This document shows, one piece after another, positions 22,814-29,642 of a stretch of DNA of 30,494 nucleotides. Every line of letters begins with the position of its first letter. The stretch's first letter is position 1. The translations under genes and the position numbers were made by a program. The stretch lies in IMG/VR virus record IMGVR_UViG_3300032223_000748, positions 1 through 30,494 of that record. One strand, 5' to 3'. Below the pieces are notes generated by a model. It saw only the letters and a list, made by a program, of their open reading frames with translations, did no database searches and had not been told where the DNA came from. This stretch comes from a virus.

Positions 22814-23397
22814 TAGATTTGCGTTTTTCGGTTACTGAATAGGGCGCGAATTTTGGGGGTTTTGTCAACAACCGATTTGTTTTGTTTGTATGCGTGGTTC
22901 AATTCATCAACCGTATTGCAACCATTTACCAACGTTTCCCATATTGATAAGTCGATTTTTTCGGGCGCAACCTCATGCGTCTGATATTCGGTGTCAATTT
23001 TTTCCTCCGTTGGAATCAAAAACATTTGCATCAACGCGTATTTCAATGCGGTACTCATGGCCTTGTTGGTTGATTTGTCACCACTATCCATTGCCTCACC
23101 TTCAATTGTTGACGTTATAAACGATCCATCCATTGCATAAAAGGTAAATTGGCACGTTGCAATTGTGTAAATCAACGTTCCCCCCTTTTGCGTTTGCCTT
23201 TCCTCACGTTTTGATTCCACAACATTTGATGTTATAAACACGCCATGTTTGGCAAAATAAGGGTGAAGGGCATTGTACATGTCGTCAATACCTCGGAATT
23301 TATACCCTTGTTGCTGGTTGGTTTTGTTTTTGCCGATGTGTTCAACCTCGGCCATGATGGCGGTTAACGCCTCAAAAATGTTTTTGGTCTTTTGCAT
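22813..23397 (-). CDS. erf: ERF-family single-strand annealing protein
   Basis: A 194-residue protein of the ERF superfamily. Typical pattern: IFEALTAIMAEVEHIGKNKTNQQQGYKFRGIDDMYNALHPYFAKHGVFITSNVV near the start, TIATCQFTFYAMDGSFITSTIEGEAMDSGDKSTNKAMSTALKYALMQMFLIPT in the middle; the GDKSxxKAxSxAxKYxLxxxFxIPT string is the family hallmark. It anneals single strands for recombination-dependent repair and replication, and works with the adjacent exonuclease. The C-terminal 60 residues are variable, as usual. Confidence 0.93.
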   Translation of the reverse strand: MQKTKNIFEALTAIMAEVEHIGKNKTNQQQGYKFRGIDDMYNALHPYFAKHGVFITSNVVESKREERQTQKGGTLIYTIATCQFTFYAMDGSFITSTIEGEAMDSGDKSTNKAMSTALKYALMQMFLIPTEEKIDTEYQTHEVAPEKIDLSIWETLVNGCNTVDELNHAYKQNKSVVDKTPKIRALFSNRKTQI

Positions 23398-23403
23398 GTT
23401 TTT

Positions 23404-23718
23404 TTATTTGTTTAGTAATTGAATTTTTGTGCGAATGTCATTGTACAATTCGTGAACGTCCTTTTTTAAATCAACATTAAATCCCGCCCGTTTTAGGTAT
23501 TTATTGCGTCGCTTGAATTGTTTTACCGCTTGGGCGCACATATCCAATTTTGCCATCGTTTGCGCGTTTTTTATACAATCCTTTAAATTGCTAAAATCGG
23601 CATAATATGAAATTTGAAATGGTTTGCCTTTTCGATAATACACATGGCGTTGAACTTGTTTTGGCAAAAAAACAAACCAATAAAAAAGGACGAATAAAAT
23701 GATAATGAACAAGGCCAT
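23404..23718 (-). CDS. Unknown protein with N-terminal membrane helix (104 residues)
   Basis: Residues 2-18 (ALFIIILFVLFYWFVFL) are one membrane helix, followed by a basic, helical cytoplasmic domain (IKNAQTMAKLDMCAQAVKQFKRRNKYLKRAG). Its start lies two bases before the stop of the preceding small gene. An early membrane-bound protein; superinfection or host-takeover roles are possible but not shown by sequence. Confidence 0.65.
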   Translation of the reverse strand: MALFIIILFVLFYWFVFLPKQVQRHVYYRKGKPFQISYYADFSNLKDCIKNAQTMAKLDMCAQAVKQFKRRNKYLKRAGFNVDLKKDVHELYNDIRTKIQLLNK

Positions 23719-23719
23719 T

Positions 23720-23881
23720 TTAAATTGATTTTAGTAACTGAATTTTCATTTTTTCAGTACCTCCAACCTCGTTGATTTTAGATTGATTGATGTAAACGGT
23801 GATTGGTTTTTTGGGGTCGGTTGCTTTTTTTCTACCAGCATTTACCCGCGCACCCCCTCGATTGTCTTTTTTGATTTTCAT
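23720..23881 (-). CDS. 53-residue GGAR-AGRK basic protein
   Basis: A short gene in the space between two longer early genes. The protein starts MKIKKDNRGGARVNAGRKKATDPKKP, the common GGARxxAGRK motif of small DNA-binding phage proteins, followed by ITVYINQSKINEVGGTEKMKIQLLKS, which resembles a ribbon-helix-helix-like strand and helix. The start follows aaaaaaacacac. Probably a small DNA-binding regulator; family name not assigned. Confidence 0.65.
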   Translation of the reverse strand: MKIKKDNRGGARVNAGRKKATDPKKPITVYINQSKINEVGGTEKMKIQLLKSI

Positions 23882-23925
23882 GTGTGTTTTTTTTGGCGAA
23901 TTTAAACGATTTTATCAAATTAATA

Positions 23926-24153
23926 TCATTTAAAGGGGCATTTTTTTATCCCATAATCAACGCCCGAATGAAACACGGCTAAAATGTCCAACGACGATTC
24001 AACACGCAATTCGAACGTCGTAAATTCGTCGTCGGTTTCTAAAATTTCGATTTTATGACCTAATCGGGTGTGTAAAAATTCCATGCGGTCATGTGTCACG
24101 CACATTTTGTAAATGGCGTAGGTGTCGGCTGGTTTGTGGGTGTACTTGTACAT
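23926..24153 (-). CDS. Unknown early protein (75 residues)
   Basis: A small mixed protein (MYKYTHKPADTYAIYKMCVTHDRMEFLHTRLGHKIEILETDDEFTTFELRVE...) with a possible beta centre (KIEILETDDEFTTFELRVESS). An A-rich leader (ttttaaaatcaaaatca) precedes the ATG. No family recognised. Confidence 0.6.
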   Translation of the reverse strand: MYKYTHKPADTYAIYKMCVTHDRMEFLHTRLGHKIEILETDDEFTTFELRVESSLDILAVFHSGVDYGIKKCPFK

Positions 24154-24164
24154 TGATTTTGATT

Positions 24165-24263
24165 TTAAAAGTTAAAAAAATTGTCGGCAAATAATGCGAC
24201 TAACAATGCAATGATAAGAAATACCGTTGCTTGTGTTGATGTTAAATCGTCAGGGTGTTTCAT
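24165..24263 (-). CDS. Tiny membrane protein (32 residues)
   Basis: The start at 24263 is chosen because it follows the upstream stop by 19 bases with an A-rich leader (taaactaaaaaccaaaatc); longer frames begin deep inside the preceding gene. The product is MKHPDDLTSTQATVFLIIALLVALFADNFFNF, with one membrane helix from about 14 to 28. Function unknown. Confidence 0.5.
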   Translation of the reverse strand: MKHPDDLTSTQATVFLIIALLVALFADNFFNF

Positions 24264-24282
24264 GATTTTGGTTTTTAGTTTA

Positions 24283-24573
24283 TTAACGATATATTGATCC
24301 ATAGTCATTTTTGTCCTCTCGCATGTCGTTGTAAATTTCATCAAACAAATTGTTGTAATTATCGACATTTTCAAGGTGTTGGGTTATGTAAAAATTACCG
24401 CAATTGTCATGGTTGTCCTTATCCCATGTGATGTTGTCAATTTCCCAATCCCATTCACATGATGGGTCGTTGCTGGTTGGCCTCCATTTAAGATTGGCAA
24501 TAAATTCAACCTCCAATTCAATTTCGTCGTTTTCGGTGTTGTGATAAATGAATTTTTTGTACGTGTATTCCAT
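24283..24573 (-). CDS. Unknown acidic early protein (96 residues)
   Basis: A very acidic protein with several Trp and Asn (ENDEIELEVEFIANLKWRPTSNDPSCEWDWEIDNITWD), then a helical end (NLFDEIYNDMREDKNDYGS). The first half reads as antiparallel strands. Small acidic proteins expressed early in phages sometimes mimic DNA or block host enzymes, but nothing here proves this. It starts six bases after the first early gene ends. Confidence 0.65.
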   Translation of the reverse strand: MEYTYKKFIYHNTENDEIELEVEFIANLKWRPTSNDPSCEWDWEIDNITWDKDNHDNCGNFYITQHLENVDNYNNLFDEIYNDMREDKNDYGSIYR

Positions 24574-24578
24574 GGCTG

Positions 24579-24767
24579 TTATTTTAAATTTTGTTTGAGG
24601 GTTTCCAATTCAACTAAACGATTGCGGTAATACGCCAACATGTTTTGGGGCGGGTATTCGCGTTGCTCAATAGTTGAAATAATACCAATAATTTGATTGG
24701 TGCGGGCGTCGATTGATTCCAAAATCAATTGGCAATCGTGGTAATCTAATTTGTAAGATGTGTTCAT
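24579..24767 (-). CDS. First gene of the early operon, small helical protein
   Basis: The start is placed at 24767 (MNTSYKLDYHDCQLILES), because the in-frame ATG at 24797 lies inside the promoter -7 box region and could not be transcribed. The 62-residue product is helical with a coiled-coil-like end (MLAYYRNRLVELETLKQNLK). The leader is a run of A (aacaaaacaaaaaaat) with no Shine-Dalgarno, a strong start type in Bacteroidota. Function unknown, but being first behind a strong promoter suggests high early expression. Confidence 0.7.
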   Translation of the reverse strand: MNTSYKLDYHDCQLILESIDARTNQIIGIISTIEQREYPPQNMLAYYRNRLVELETLKQNLK

Positions 24768-24786
24768 ATTTTTTTGTTTTGTTTCA

Positions 24787-24817
24787 CAAAGATACATGGT
24801 ACTTTGATTCCACCAAA
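24787..24817 (-). promoter_or_regulatory. Bacteroidota-type promoter for the early operon
   Basis: Minus strand: TTTG at 24814-24817, exactly 19 bases, then TATCTTTG at 24787-24794, matching the Bacteroidota primary sigma consensus TTTG-N19..21-TAnnTTTG with no mismatch. Transcription would start a few bases downstream, leaving a short A-rich leader before the ATG at 24767. A second, weaker TATATTTG box lies upstream at 24837-24844 without a well-spaced TTTG. Confidence 0.8.
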
Positions 24818-24870
24818 TTTTTTTTCATTCTTTTTTCAAATATATTTCAAAGTAATGTGTAAAACACACA

Positions 24871-24899
24871 AAAAGAAAACCCCCCGTGGAAACGGGGGG
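24871..24899 (-). terminator. Strong intrinsic terminator before the early promoter
   Basis: An 8-base-pair GC-rich stem (minus strand CCCCCCGT / ACGGGGGG) closes a TTCC loop and is followed by TTTTCTTTT. There is no U-run on the plus side, so it acts on minus-strand transcripts arriving from the lysis genes. Confidence 0.85.
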
Positions 24900-24975
24900 C
24901 GTCTGTCTATTATCCAAATTCCATGAAAAACGTAAAATTGGCACAATTTTTTGACATGCAAAAACATGTGACGTA

Positions 24976-25001
24976 CAAAAAACCCACGTAAAAACGCGGG
25001 T
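24976..25001 (-). terminator. Second terminator-like hairpin
   Basis: Minus strand ACCCGCGT-TTTT-ACGTGGGT forms eight pairs including one G-U wobble, followed by TTTTTTG. On the plus strand the same position is an A-C mismatch, so the structure favours the minus-strand RNA. Confidence 0.7.
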
Positions 25002-25016
25002 CGATTCAATTACAAG

Positions 25017-25046
25017 AAAACCCCCCACGCCGTAAAAACGGCACGG
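25017..25046 (-). terminator. Third hairpin after the lysozyme gene
   Basis: Minus strand CCGTGCCGT-TTTT-ACGGCGTGG forms nine pairs with two adjacent G-U wobbles that are mismatches on the plus strand. GGGG and then TTTTCTT follow. The distance to the U-run makes it a weaker terminator; it may instead protect the 3' end of the mRNA. Confidence 0.5.
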
Positions 25047-25078
25047 TTAAGATTAACAAACTCAAAACTCACGCAAAT

Positions 25079-25567
25079 TTACGACCATTTAGGCCAATTA
25101 AATTTTATTTCGCCCGTAAAATATAAATGTGCCTCACAACGGCGACGACGACCCAACCCCCACAATTTATTGCCTAATCTATCCCACAAACCCGTACCAA
25201 TTATTTCGGCTTTAATGCGCTGGTCATTTGGATCGGCGTTAATCAATTCGTCTAATTTTGTTTTGAGGAAATTACCAATACCGCGGTTGTACACGTAATC
25301 AAAAATTGCCGTGGTTTGCGATTCGTTCAAACTGACTTTTATGTATTGATTCAAATACGTGGCAATTTGCGCATCCTCTAATTTCATCCACTCAATGACT
25401 TTCATTCGGTCAATCTTATCACCTTGCATGACCTTTCGTTTGGCCTCGTAATTGTAGGTCGAACCATACCCGATTGTCCACACTCCCCCACTGTCTTTAT
25501 ACGCGTTAGGGGAAAAACCCTCAAAATGTTCGCGTATTTGCGATAGTTTATCGTAATTGGGCGTCAT
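25079..25567 (-). CDS. Endolysin, GH24 T4-type lysozyme
   Basis: A 162-residue muramidase that cuts peptidoglycan between MurNAc and GlcNAc. The catalytic triad pattern E-x8-D-x5-T is intact: Glu16, Asp25 and Thr31 in FEGFSPNAYKDSGGVWTIGYGS. A later NRGIGNFLKTKLDELIN segment and GLWDRLGNKLWGLGRRRRCEAHLYFTG (the usual RRRxxExxLF end) complete the family. There is no signal peptide or SAR helix, so it needs a holin to reach the wall. It overlaps the spanin gene by four bases and ends the late operon before the terminators. Confidence 0.95.
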   Translation of the reverse strand: MTPNYDKLSQIREHFEGFSPNAYKDSGGVWTIGYGSTYNYEAKRKVMQGDKIDRMKVIEWMKLEDAQIATYLNQYIKVSLNESQTTAIFDYVYNRGIGNFLKTKLDELINADPNDQRIKAEIIGTGLWDRLGNKLWGLGRRRRCEAHLYFTGEIKFNWPKWS

Positions 25568-26082
25568 TTTTTACGTATAAAATGGGTTAATATGGCAATA
25601 ATCAACAAAAGTAACAAAATCAATATGGCGATATTTCGCGTTTTTAGGGCGTTTTTAGCCGTTTCCAACTCTTTTTGGACAATTGCATTGTTTGCGTTGC
25701 AATCGTTTAATTTCAACGCCAATTCTTTCGTTAGGGAACTATCACGAACGTATTTTGTAATTACCTTCGATGGCAATTGAACAACCTTTGAAATAGTAAT
25801 TGTTTTACCAGCTTTGTAAATTACATGGGTGACGGTGTCAAATTCCGTATTGACAATGGTGTCAACTCCCGAAACATAATCGTTGGGGCAATTGAATGAA
25901 ATTAGTGTGTCGGTATAAAATATGGCGGTATCAACTCCCGTAACATTACACGGGAAATTGGCACGAAATAACGGCAAAACGTCGGCGGGGTGTTCTTTCA
26001 TCGCTTTGTTGGCTTGTTTTATGGCCTTTTGCGATGTGTAACAACCTACCAACGCGAACGCAATGATAAGGTATTTTAACAC
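25564..26082 (-). CDS. Unimolecular spanin (lipoprotein plus C-terminal membrane helix)
   Basis: A 172-residue protein with both anchors of a one-piece spanin. The N-terminus is a lipoprotein signal (MLKYLIIAFALVGC, lipobox LVGC with Cys14). Residues about 149-166 are a membrane helix (IAILILLLLLIIAILTHF) followed by RKK. Between them lie strands (DTAIFYTDTLISFNC, then TVTHVIYKAGKTITISKVVQLPSK) and a coiled-coil-like helix (ALKLNDCNANNAIVQKELETAKNALK). In phage T1 gp11, the known example, such a protein spans both membranes and fuses them at lysis. Its place between holin-like and lysozyme genes supports the call. Confidence 0.85.
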   Translation of the reverse strand: MLKYLIIAFALVGCYTSQKAIKQANKAMKEHPADVLPLFRANFPCNVTGVDTAIFYTDTLISFNCPNDYVSGVDTIVNTEFDTVTHVIYKAGKTITISKVVQLPSKVITKYVRDSSLTKELALKLNDCNANNAIVQKELETAKNALKTRNIAILILLLLLIIAILTHFIRKK

Positions 26083-26086
26083 GTAT

Positions 26087-26239
26087 TTATTTTTTGTCGC
26101 CCGAATGGTAACCCAAAAACAACAAACTACCCGACGTTAAAATTTGACCAATAAAAACCAATGTTGGGTTTGTAGAATTTTGTAAGTAAGTACCCACGGC
26201 GGCTAAAATACCGCACAATGTAGTTTTCCAATCTTTCAT
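26087..26239 (-). CDS. 50-residue holin-like membrane protein
   Basis: A short gene starting on the stop of the previous one (ATGA). The product is MKDWKTTLCGILAAVGTYLQN, then a second hydrophobic stretch (TLVFIGQILTSGSLLFLGYHSGDKK) with a charged end. Two short membrane segments and a Lys-rich tail are the look of small phage holins or antiholins. It ends five bases before the spanin start. Confidence 0.65.
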   Translation of the reverse strand: MKDWKTTLCGILAAVGTYLQNSTNPTLVFIGQILTSGSLLFLGYHSGDKK

Positions 26240-26415
26240 TTTTTAATGTATTTTTTGATGATTGCGATGACCGCGGGCGCACTTTTAATTATTGACATAA
26301 TGGATGCAACGATGGCAAAAAAACCTACTAAATTACTCATGGTCAACCATGATAGCAAGCTAAACGCCCAAACAACCAATATGTCCCATTTCCCGCCCGT
26401 ATCGAAATGTTGCAT
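26236..26415 (-). CDS. 59-residue putative holin
   Basis: A gene with a leader of A (ctaaaaacaaaaaaa). The product has a polar start (MQHFDTGGKWD), two membrane helices (about 11-26 and 28-44) separated by a short turn, and a hydrophobic-basic end (AVIAIIKKYIKK). Size, basic C-terminus and location two genes before lysozyme fit a class II-like holin. The pair with the next gene may work as holin and antiholin; which is which cannot be told. Confidence 0.65.
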   Translation of the reverse strand: MQHFDTGGKWDILVVWAFSLLSWLTMSNLVGFFAIVASIMSIIKSAPAVIAIIKKYIKK

Positions 26416-26482
26416 TTTTTTTGTTTTTAGGTAGTAAAAATACCCATATACATTTTGTATTTATACGCTGGTGTGGTACAAT

Positions 26483-26665
26483 TTAACCCGTGTAATTTAA
26501 ATATTGAAAATGATTTGGTATTTCACAATCAACTAATTCAAATTCATTTGGGTAATCAATCAAACACGGATGGTGTTCTAAATCACCCATGTAATTGCGT
26601 GTATCAACAACCGTGTATGCTTCATTCGGGTTAAAACTACTCCCGATTTGTCTAATATGTATCAT
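26483..26665 (-). CDS. Unknown protein between fibre and lysis genes (60 residues)
   Basis: A small acidic soluble protein (MIHIRQIGSSFNPNEAYTVVDTRNYMGDLEHHPCLIDYPNEFELVDCEI...) starting on the fibre gene stop (ATGA). It has no membrane segment. It could be a fibre assembly chaperone, as genes in this position often are, but no family is recognised. Confidence 0.55.
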   Translation of the reverse strand: MIHIRQIGSSFNPNEAYTVVDTRNYMGDLEHHPCLIDYPNEFELVDCEIPNHFQYLNYTG

Positions 26666-29094
26666 TGCGCGTAGTATTGTATTGTTGCGTAAATGTTTTT
26701 TGGGTTTATGGAACTGCCCGAACTACGGAATACGTAAACGTTGTACCCGTTGTTACTACTATTGATTTGAATTGCTGAAACAAATGTTGAACCCGACGGC
26801 AATGTTACGCCGTCCACTTGTATTGATCCCGACCCCGTGTACAAAATGGCGTTTGCACCACTTATGCCCGTCGGTGATGCTGGCGTTGGTAACGTACTTG
26901 GAAATGGTATTGTACATGCCGTGATTGCCGACCCCGCCGTACCAAAAACCAAATTGACCCACACGGTTACTTGTTTGCCAACTTGCACCCATCTATACGT
27001 GTGGTTTGTTGTCCCCGATGGGGCGGTTGTACCCGTAAATGTAGGCGTCCCCGAATATGTCCCCGACGAATCGCGGAACGATTGTGTTGTTACACTTGCG
27101 CTTGCGTTGGTATTATTTGCAACAAATGAATATGACGCAATCGTTTTTCGTTGAAATACCGACGTGTCCGACGTGCCAATTTTTGTGTCTATTCTTGCAC
27201 TCAACGTCGCGGTGTCGGTTTTGCGTAGGTATTTACTTAACATCGTTGATGTGTCCGACGTGGTTATGTAATTTCCCGACGCTTGTTTACCGTTAATAGC
27301 CGTGTAAATGTTTGTACGCATCGTGTCAGAACGATATTTTGAAAAATACGTCAATGAATCATTTAACCTATGGTATTTATTGCTCAATGTTGATGTATCT
27401 ACGCTAATTATTTGACTCGATTTTGACAACCCATAATTTGTATTGTTAAAATACTTCGACAACATTGTTGCCGTGTCACTTGGTTTGATGTATCGCGTAC
27501 CAATTGCGGTTGTTGGGCTTACATCATGCCACAGTGAATCCACACGGCTAAATTGTAACAATGTAGAATCATTCGGCACTAATGCGATTTTAACATCACT
27601 CATTTCGTCTAACTGAAAACCATTTCTAATAGCCACCTGAATAGTGCCAAAATTAGGGTGTGCTCTTGTTATGGTTCCGATTGCGACATAATGATAAGGT
27701 GCTAATGGCTTTGTCGTTGTATATCCACCTGCCACCGTTGGGCTTAAATATAAAGTTTGACCATCGGTATAACTTGAAGTTGGCAAATTTAAATTTGTGA
27801 TTGTTCCGTTTTGTATAACGGTACCCTCCGAATTGTTGGCGATATCGTCAACAACTAACCCGTATGTGTACGCCGATGTTGATTCCGCGTTTGCTTTTGC
27901 CAAAGCAATAGATGGAAGTACACTTGAATGTGCGCCGTTTATATAAACCACGGCACCCCTTGGGATTGTTGCGCCGCTGCTATTCCAAACTTGCGTTATT
28001 AATCGTGTTGCACTTGTAACCGTTGCCGACGAACGTATTGTTATGTCAGTGGTTGTGCCATTTTTTACAACTCTAATTGTTGAATCATTCAATCCCGTTA
28101 CCGAATTTACCCACTTATTTGCGGTGTCCGATATTTTTAATTTTGTAGAAACTGAACTATCAACGTAATGGCGTGTCGCTAATGTGTCAACTTGGTTGTT
28201 TTGATATGGCAAAAACAAATTACCAAACGAACTATCAATGTAATTCAAAAACTGACCACGATTTTTTGTTTGAAAATACAAAGATGGTGTATTGTATGCG
28301 TTGTTGTTAATCCCAATCTCAATGTATTTGTTGGTGCTATCTTTCATTCCTATAAATGCCCCTTGATACAAAGGTGATATGTATATTTCGCTGCCATTTA
28401 CAATCGTGTCATACATATCAATTTCTTTTCCATACGTTATATGTCCATTTGATAAAACTTCGTTTAATGTTGGCACACTCGCAACAATTGAACTATCAAC
28501 ATAATGGTGTGTTGCAATGGTTGTTGTGTCGGGATAACTTATGTCCGATGTCAATGCTAATGTCCCCGATGTACTCGGCAACAAATACTCATTGTTTCCC
28601 GTATTCATACGAATAAACGCCCTATCGCCATTCGCTGGCCTATTTATTCCAATTCCCATGTCGTAACCAGCAATGCCACCGCCCCCGTAATGAAATAAGG
28701 TATCGCCATTTTTGTTGTAAAAATTTAATCCCCCATCAATATTACCATCAATGATTTGATACCCTCCCGAAAATGAATCGTACACATACAATCCTTGAAC
28801 ACCAACATAATTGGTTGTCGTTGCGCCTTGGTCGGTTACTTGTTGCAAATTTGGTGTTGAACCTCCCCCACCCGTGCCATTTAATTTCATCCACTTGCCG
28901 TGCAATTTGTAATAAACGGCCGAATCCTGAGGGCGCAACACAATTTGTGCGCTATCGTTTAACAACGTGGCAACGGTGTCGCTTACGGGAATACCCAACC
29001 CCTTGGCAAATCTTTGTTTACCATTAATGATTGTCCATTGCGCCGACGCGCTGAAACTCACAAATAAAAATGCAAAAAATAATACTTTTCTCAT
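26662..29094 (-). CDS. Large fibre-like protein with N-terminal signal peptide
   Basis: An 810-residue protein. Residues 1-18 are a signal peptide (MRKVLFFAFLFVSFSASA) with Gln19 after the predicted cut, as in the Bacteroidota Q-rule. Then come Gly-rich beta repeats, two HYVDSS motifs (about 196 and 310), a beta domain from about 355 to 495 starting ITQVWNSSGATIPRGAVVYI, repeated DTxTMLSKY / DTATLSARI segments (about 540-650), and a C-terminal domain (YRWVQVGKQVTVWVNLVFG...) resembling that of the fibre at 7920-8735. It lies after the baseplate genes and before lysis. Receptor-binding fibre is likely; the signal peptide is odd for a virion part. Confidence 0.8.
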   Translation of the reverse strand: MRKVLFFAFLFVSFSASAQWTIINGKQRFAKGLGIPVSDTVATLLNDSAQIVLRPQDSAVYYKLHGKWMKLNGTGGGGSTPNLQQVTDQGATTTNYVGVQGLYVYDSFSGGYQIIDGNIDGGLNFYNKNGDTLFHYGGGGIAGYDMGIGINRPANGDRAFIRMNTGNNEYLLPSTSGTLALTSDISYPDTTTIATHHYVDSSIVASVPTLNEVLSNGHITYGKEIDMYDTIVNGSEIYISPLYQGAFIGMKDSTNKYIEIGINNNAYNTPSLYFQTKNRGQFLNYIDSSFGNLFLPYQNNQVDTLATRHYVDSSVSTKLKISDTANKWVNSVTGLNDSTIRVVKNGTTTDITIRSSATVTSATRLITQVWNSSGATIPRGAVVYINGAHSSVLPSIALAKANAESTSAYTYGLVVDDIANNSEGTVIQNGTITNLNLPTSSYTDGQTLYLSPTVAGGYTTTKPLAPYHYVAIGTITRAHPNFGTIQVAIRNGFQLDEMSDVKIALVPNDSTLLQFSRVDSLWHDVSPTTAIGTRYIKPSDTATMLSKYFNNTNYGLSKSSQIISVDTSTLSNKYHRLNDSLTYFSKYRSDTMRTNIYTAINGKQASGNYITTSDTSTMLSKYLRKTDTATLSARIDTKIGTSDTSVFQRKTIASYSFVANNTNASASVTTQSFRDSSGTYSGTPTFTGTTAPSGTTNHTYRWVQVGKQVTVWVNLVFGTAGSAITACTIPFPSTLPTPASPTGISGANAILYTGSGSIQVDGVTLPSGSTFVSAIQINSSNNGYNVYVFRSSGSSINPKNIYATIQYYAQ

Positions 29095-29642
29095 GCGTTA
29101 ATCATTTCCGTGTAAATAATAAACAACCGCGAACCATCAAAAATTGGGTTGGTCAATGTCAACACACCCGTACTTTTATTCCATGACCATTCCGTTTTTA
29201 ACAATGGTTGTATGTCGGCCTCAATTCCTTCAATGCTTTTGCCAATTAATGATGTTAAATTTATAATCGTTTCGCCCGTTCCCGATGTAGAAACGTAATC
29301 GTATGTTTTGGTCGCTTGGTACACACTCATTGTGTCGGGTACGTATGGCGAAGGGTTCGGAACGTATGCGCTGGGTTGATTCGCAACGGTCACATAATAC
29401 GTATTTCCATTACTACCATACCCCGTCGCGTATATTATGTTTTGATTTGTCGTTGTTACGCTAACCAGCGAATCCACAACCAATGTATCGTCCCAAACAA
29501 ATTTTTGACCCGTGTACGGGATGGCGTCGGCATTTGGTACGTTGTTGTCTTGTATCAATTTGTAAAAATAATCCATTGATCCGTATGTGTTCATACATAC
29601 GTCGGCCAATGTTTGCCCGCTTATTGCGCTAAATGTTTTCAT
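29091..29642 (-). CDS. LysM-like tail protein with beta C-terminal domain
   Basis: A 183-residue protein. Residues 2-51 (KTFSAISGQTLADVCMNTYGSMDYFYKLIQDNNVPNADAIPYTGQKFVWDD) resemble a LysM repeat, as in phage tail protein X-like proteins. The rest is Ser/Thr-rich, ending with a strand-rich segment (EWSWNKSTGVLTLTNPIFDGSRLFIIYTEM). It is translated between gp25/gp46-like and fibre genes. LysM may bind peptidoglycan or hold the fibre to the baseplate. Confidence 0.65.
   Translation of the reverse strand: MKTFSAISGQTLADVCMNTYGSMDYFYKLIQDNNVPNADAIPYTGQKFVWDDTLVVDSLVSVTTTNQNIIYATGYGSNGNTYYVTVANQPSAYVPNPSPYVPDTMSVYQATKTYDYVSTSGTGETIINLTSLIGKSIEGIEADIQPLLKTEWSWNKSTGVLTLTNPIFDGSRLFIIYTEMINA

Larger units (their letters stand above)
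24768..25078 (-). other. 311-base intergenic control region with hairpins and promoter
   Basis: This is the only stretch over 300 bases without a gene. From the lysozyme side it holds a stem at 25025-25046, a terminator at 24976-25001, a small ACATG/CATGT stem at 24954-24969, a strong terminator at 24871-24899, a small TGTGT/ACACA stem at 24856-24868, then the early promoter. A frame of 67 codons crosses it but runs through all the hairpins and is not credible. It may also house the replication origin; no iterons are evident. Confidence 0.7.

Noticed and set aside
24825-25028. Open frame of 67 codons in the gap after lysozyme
   Set aside because: It runs through all three strong hairpins and their U-runs and has a composition unlike the other proteins.
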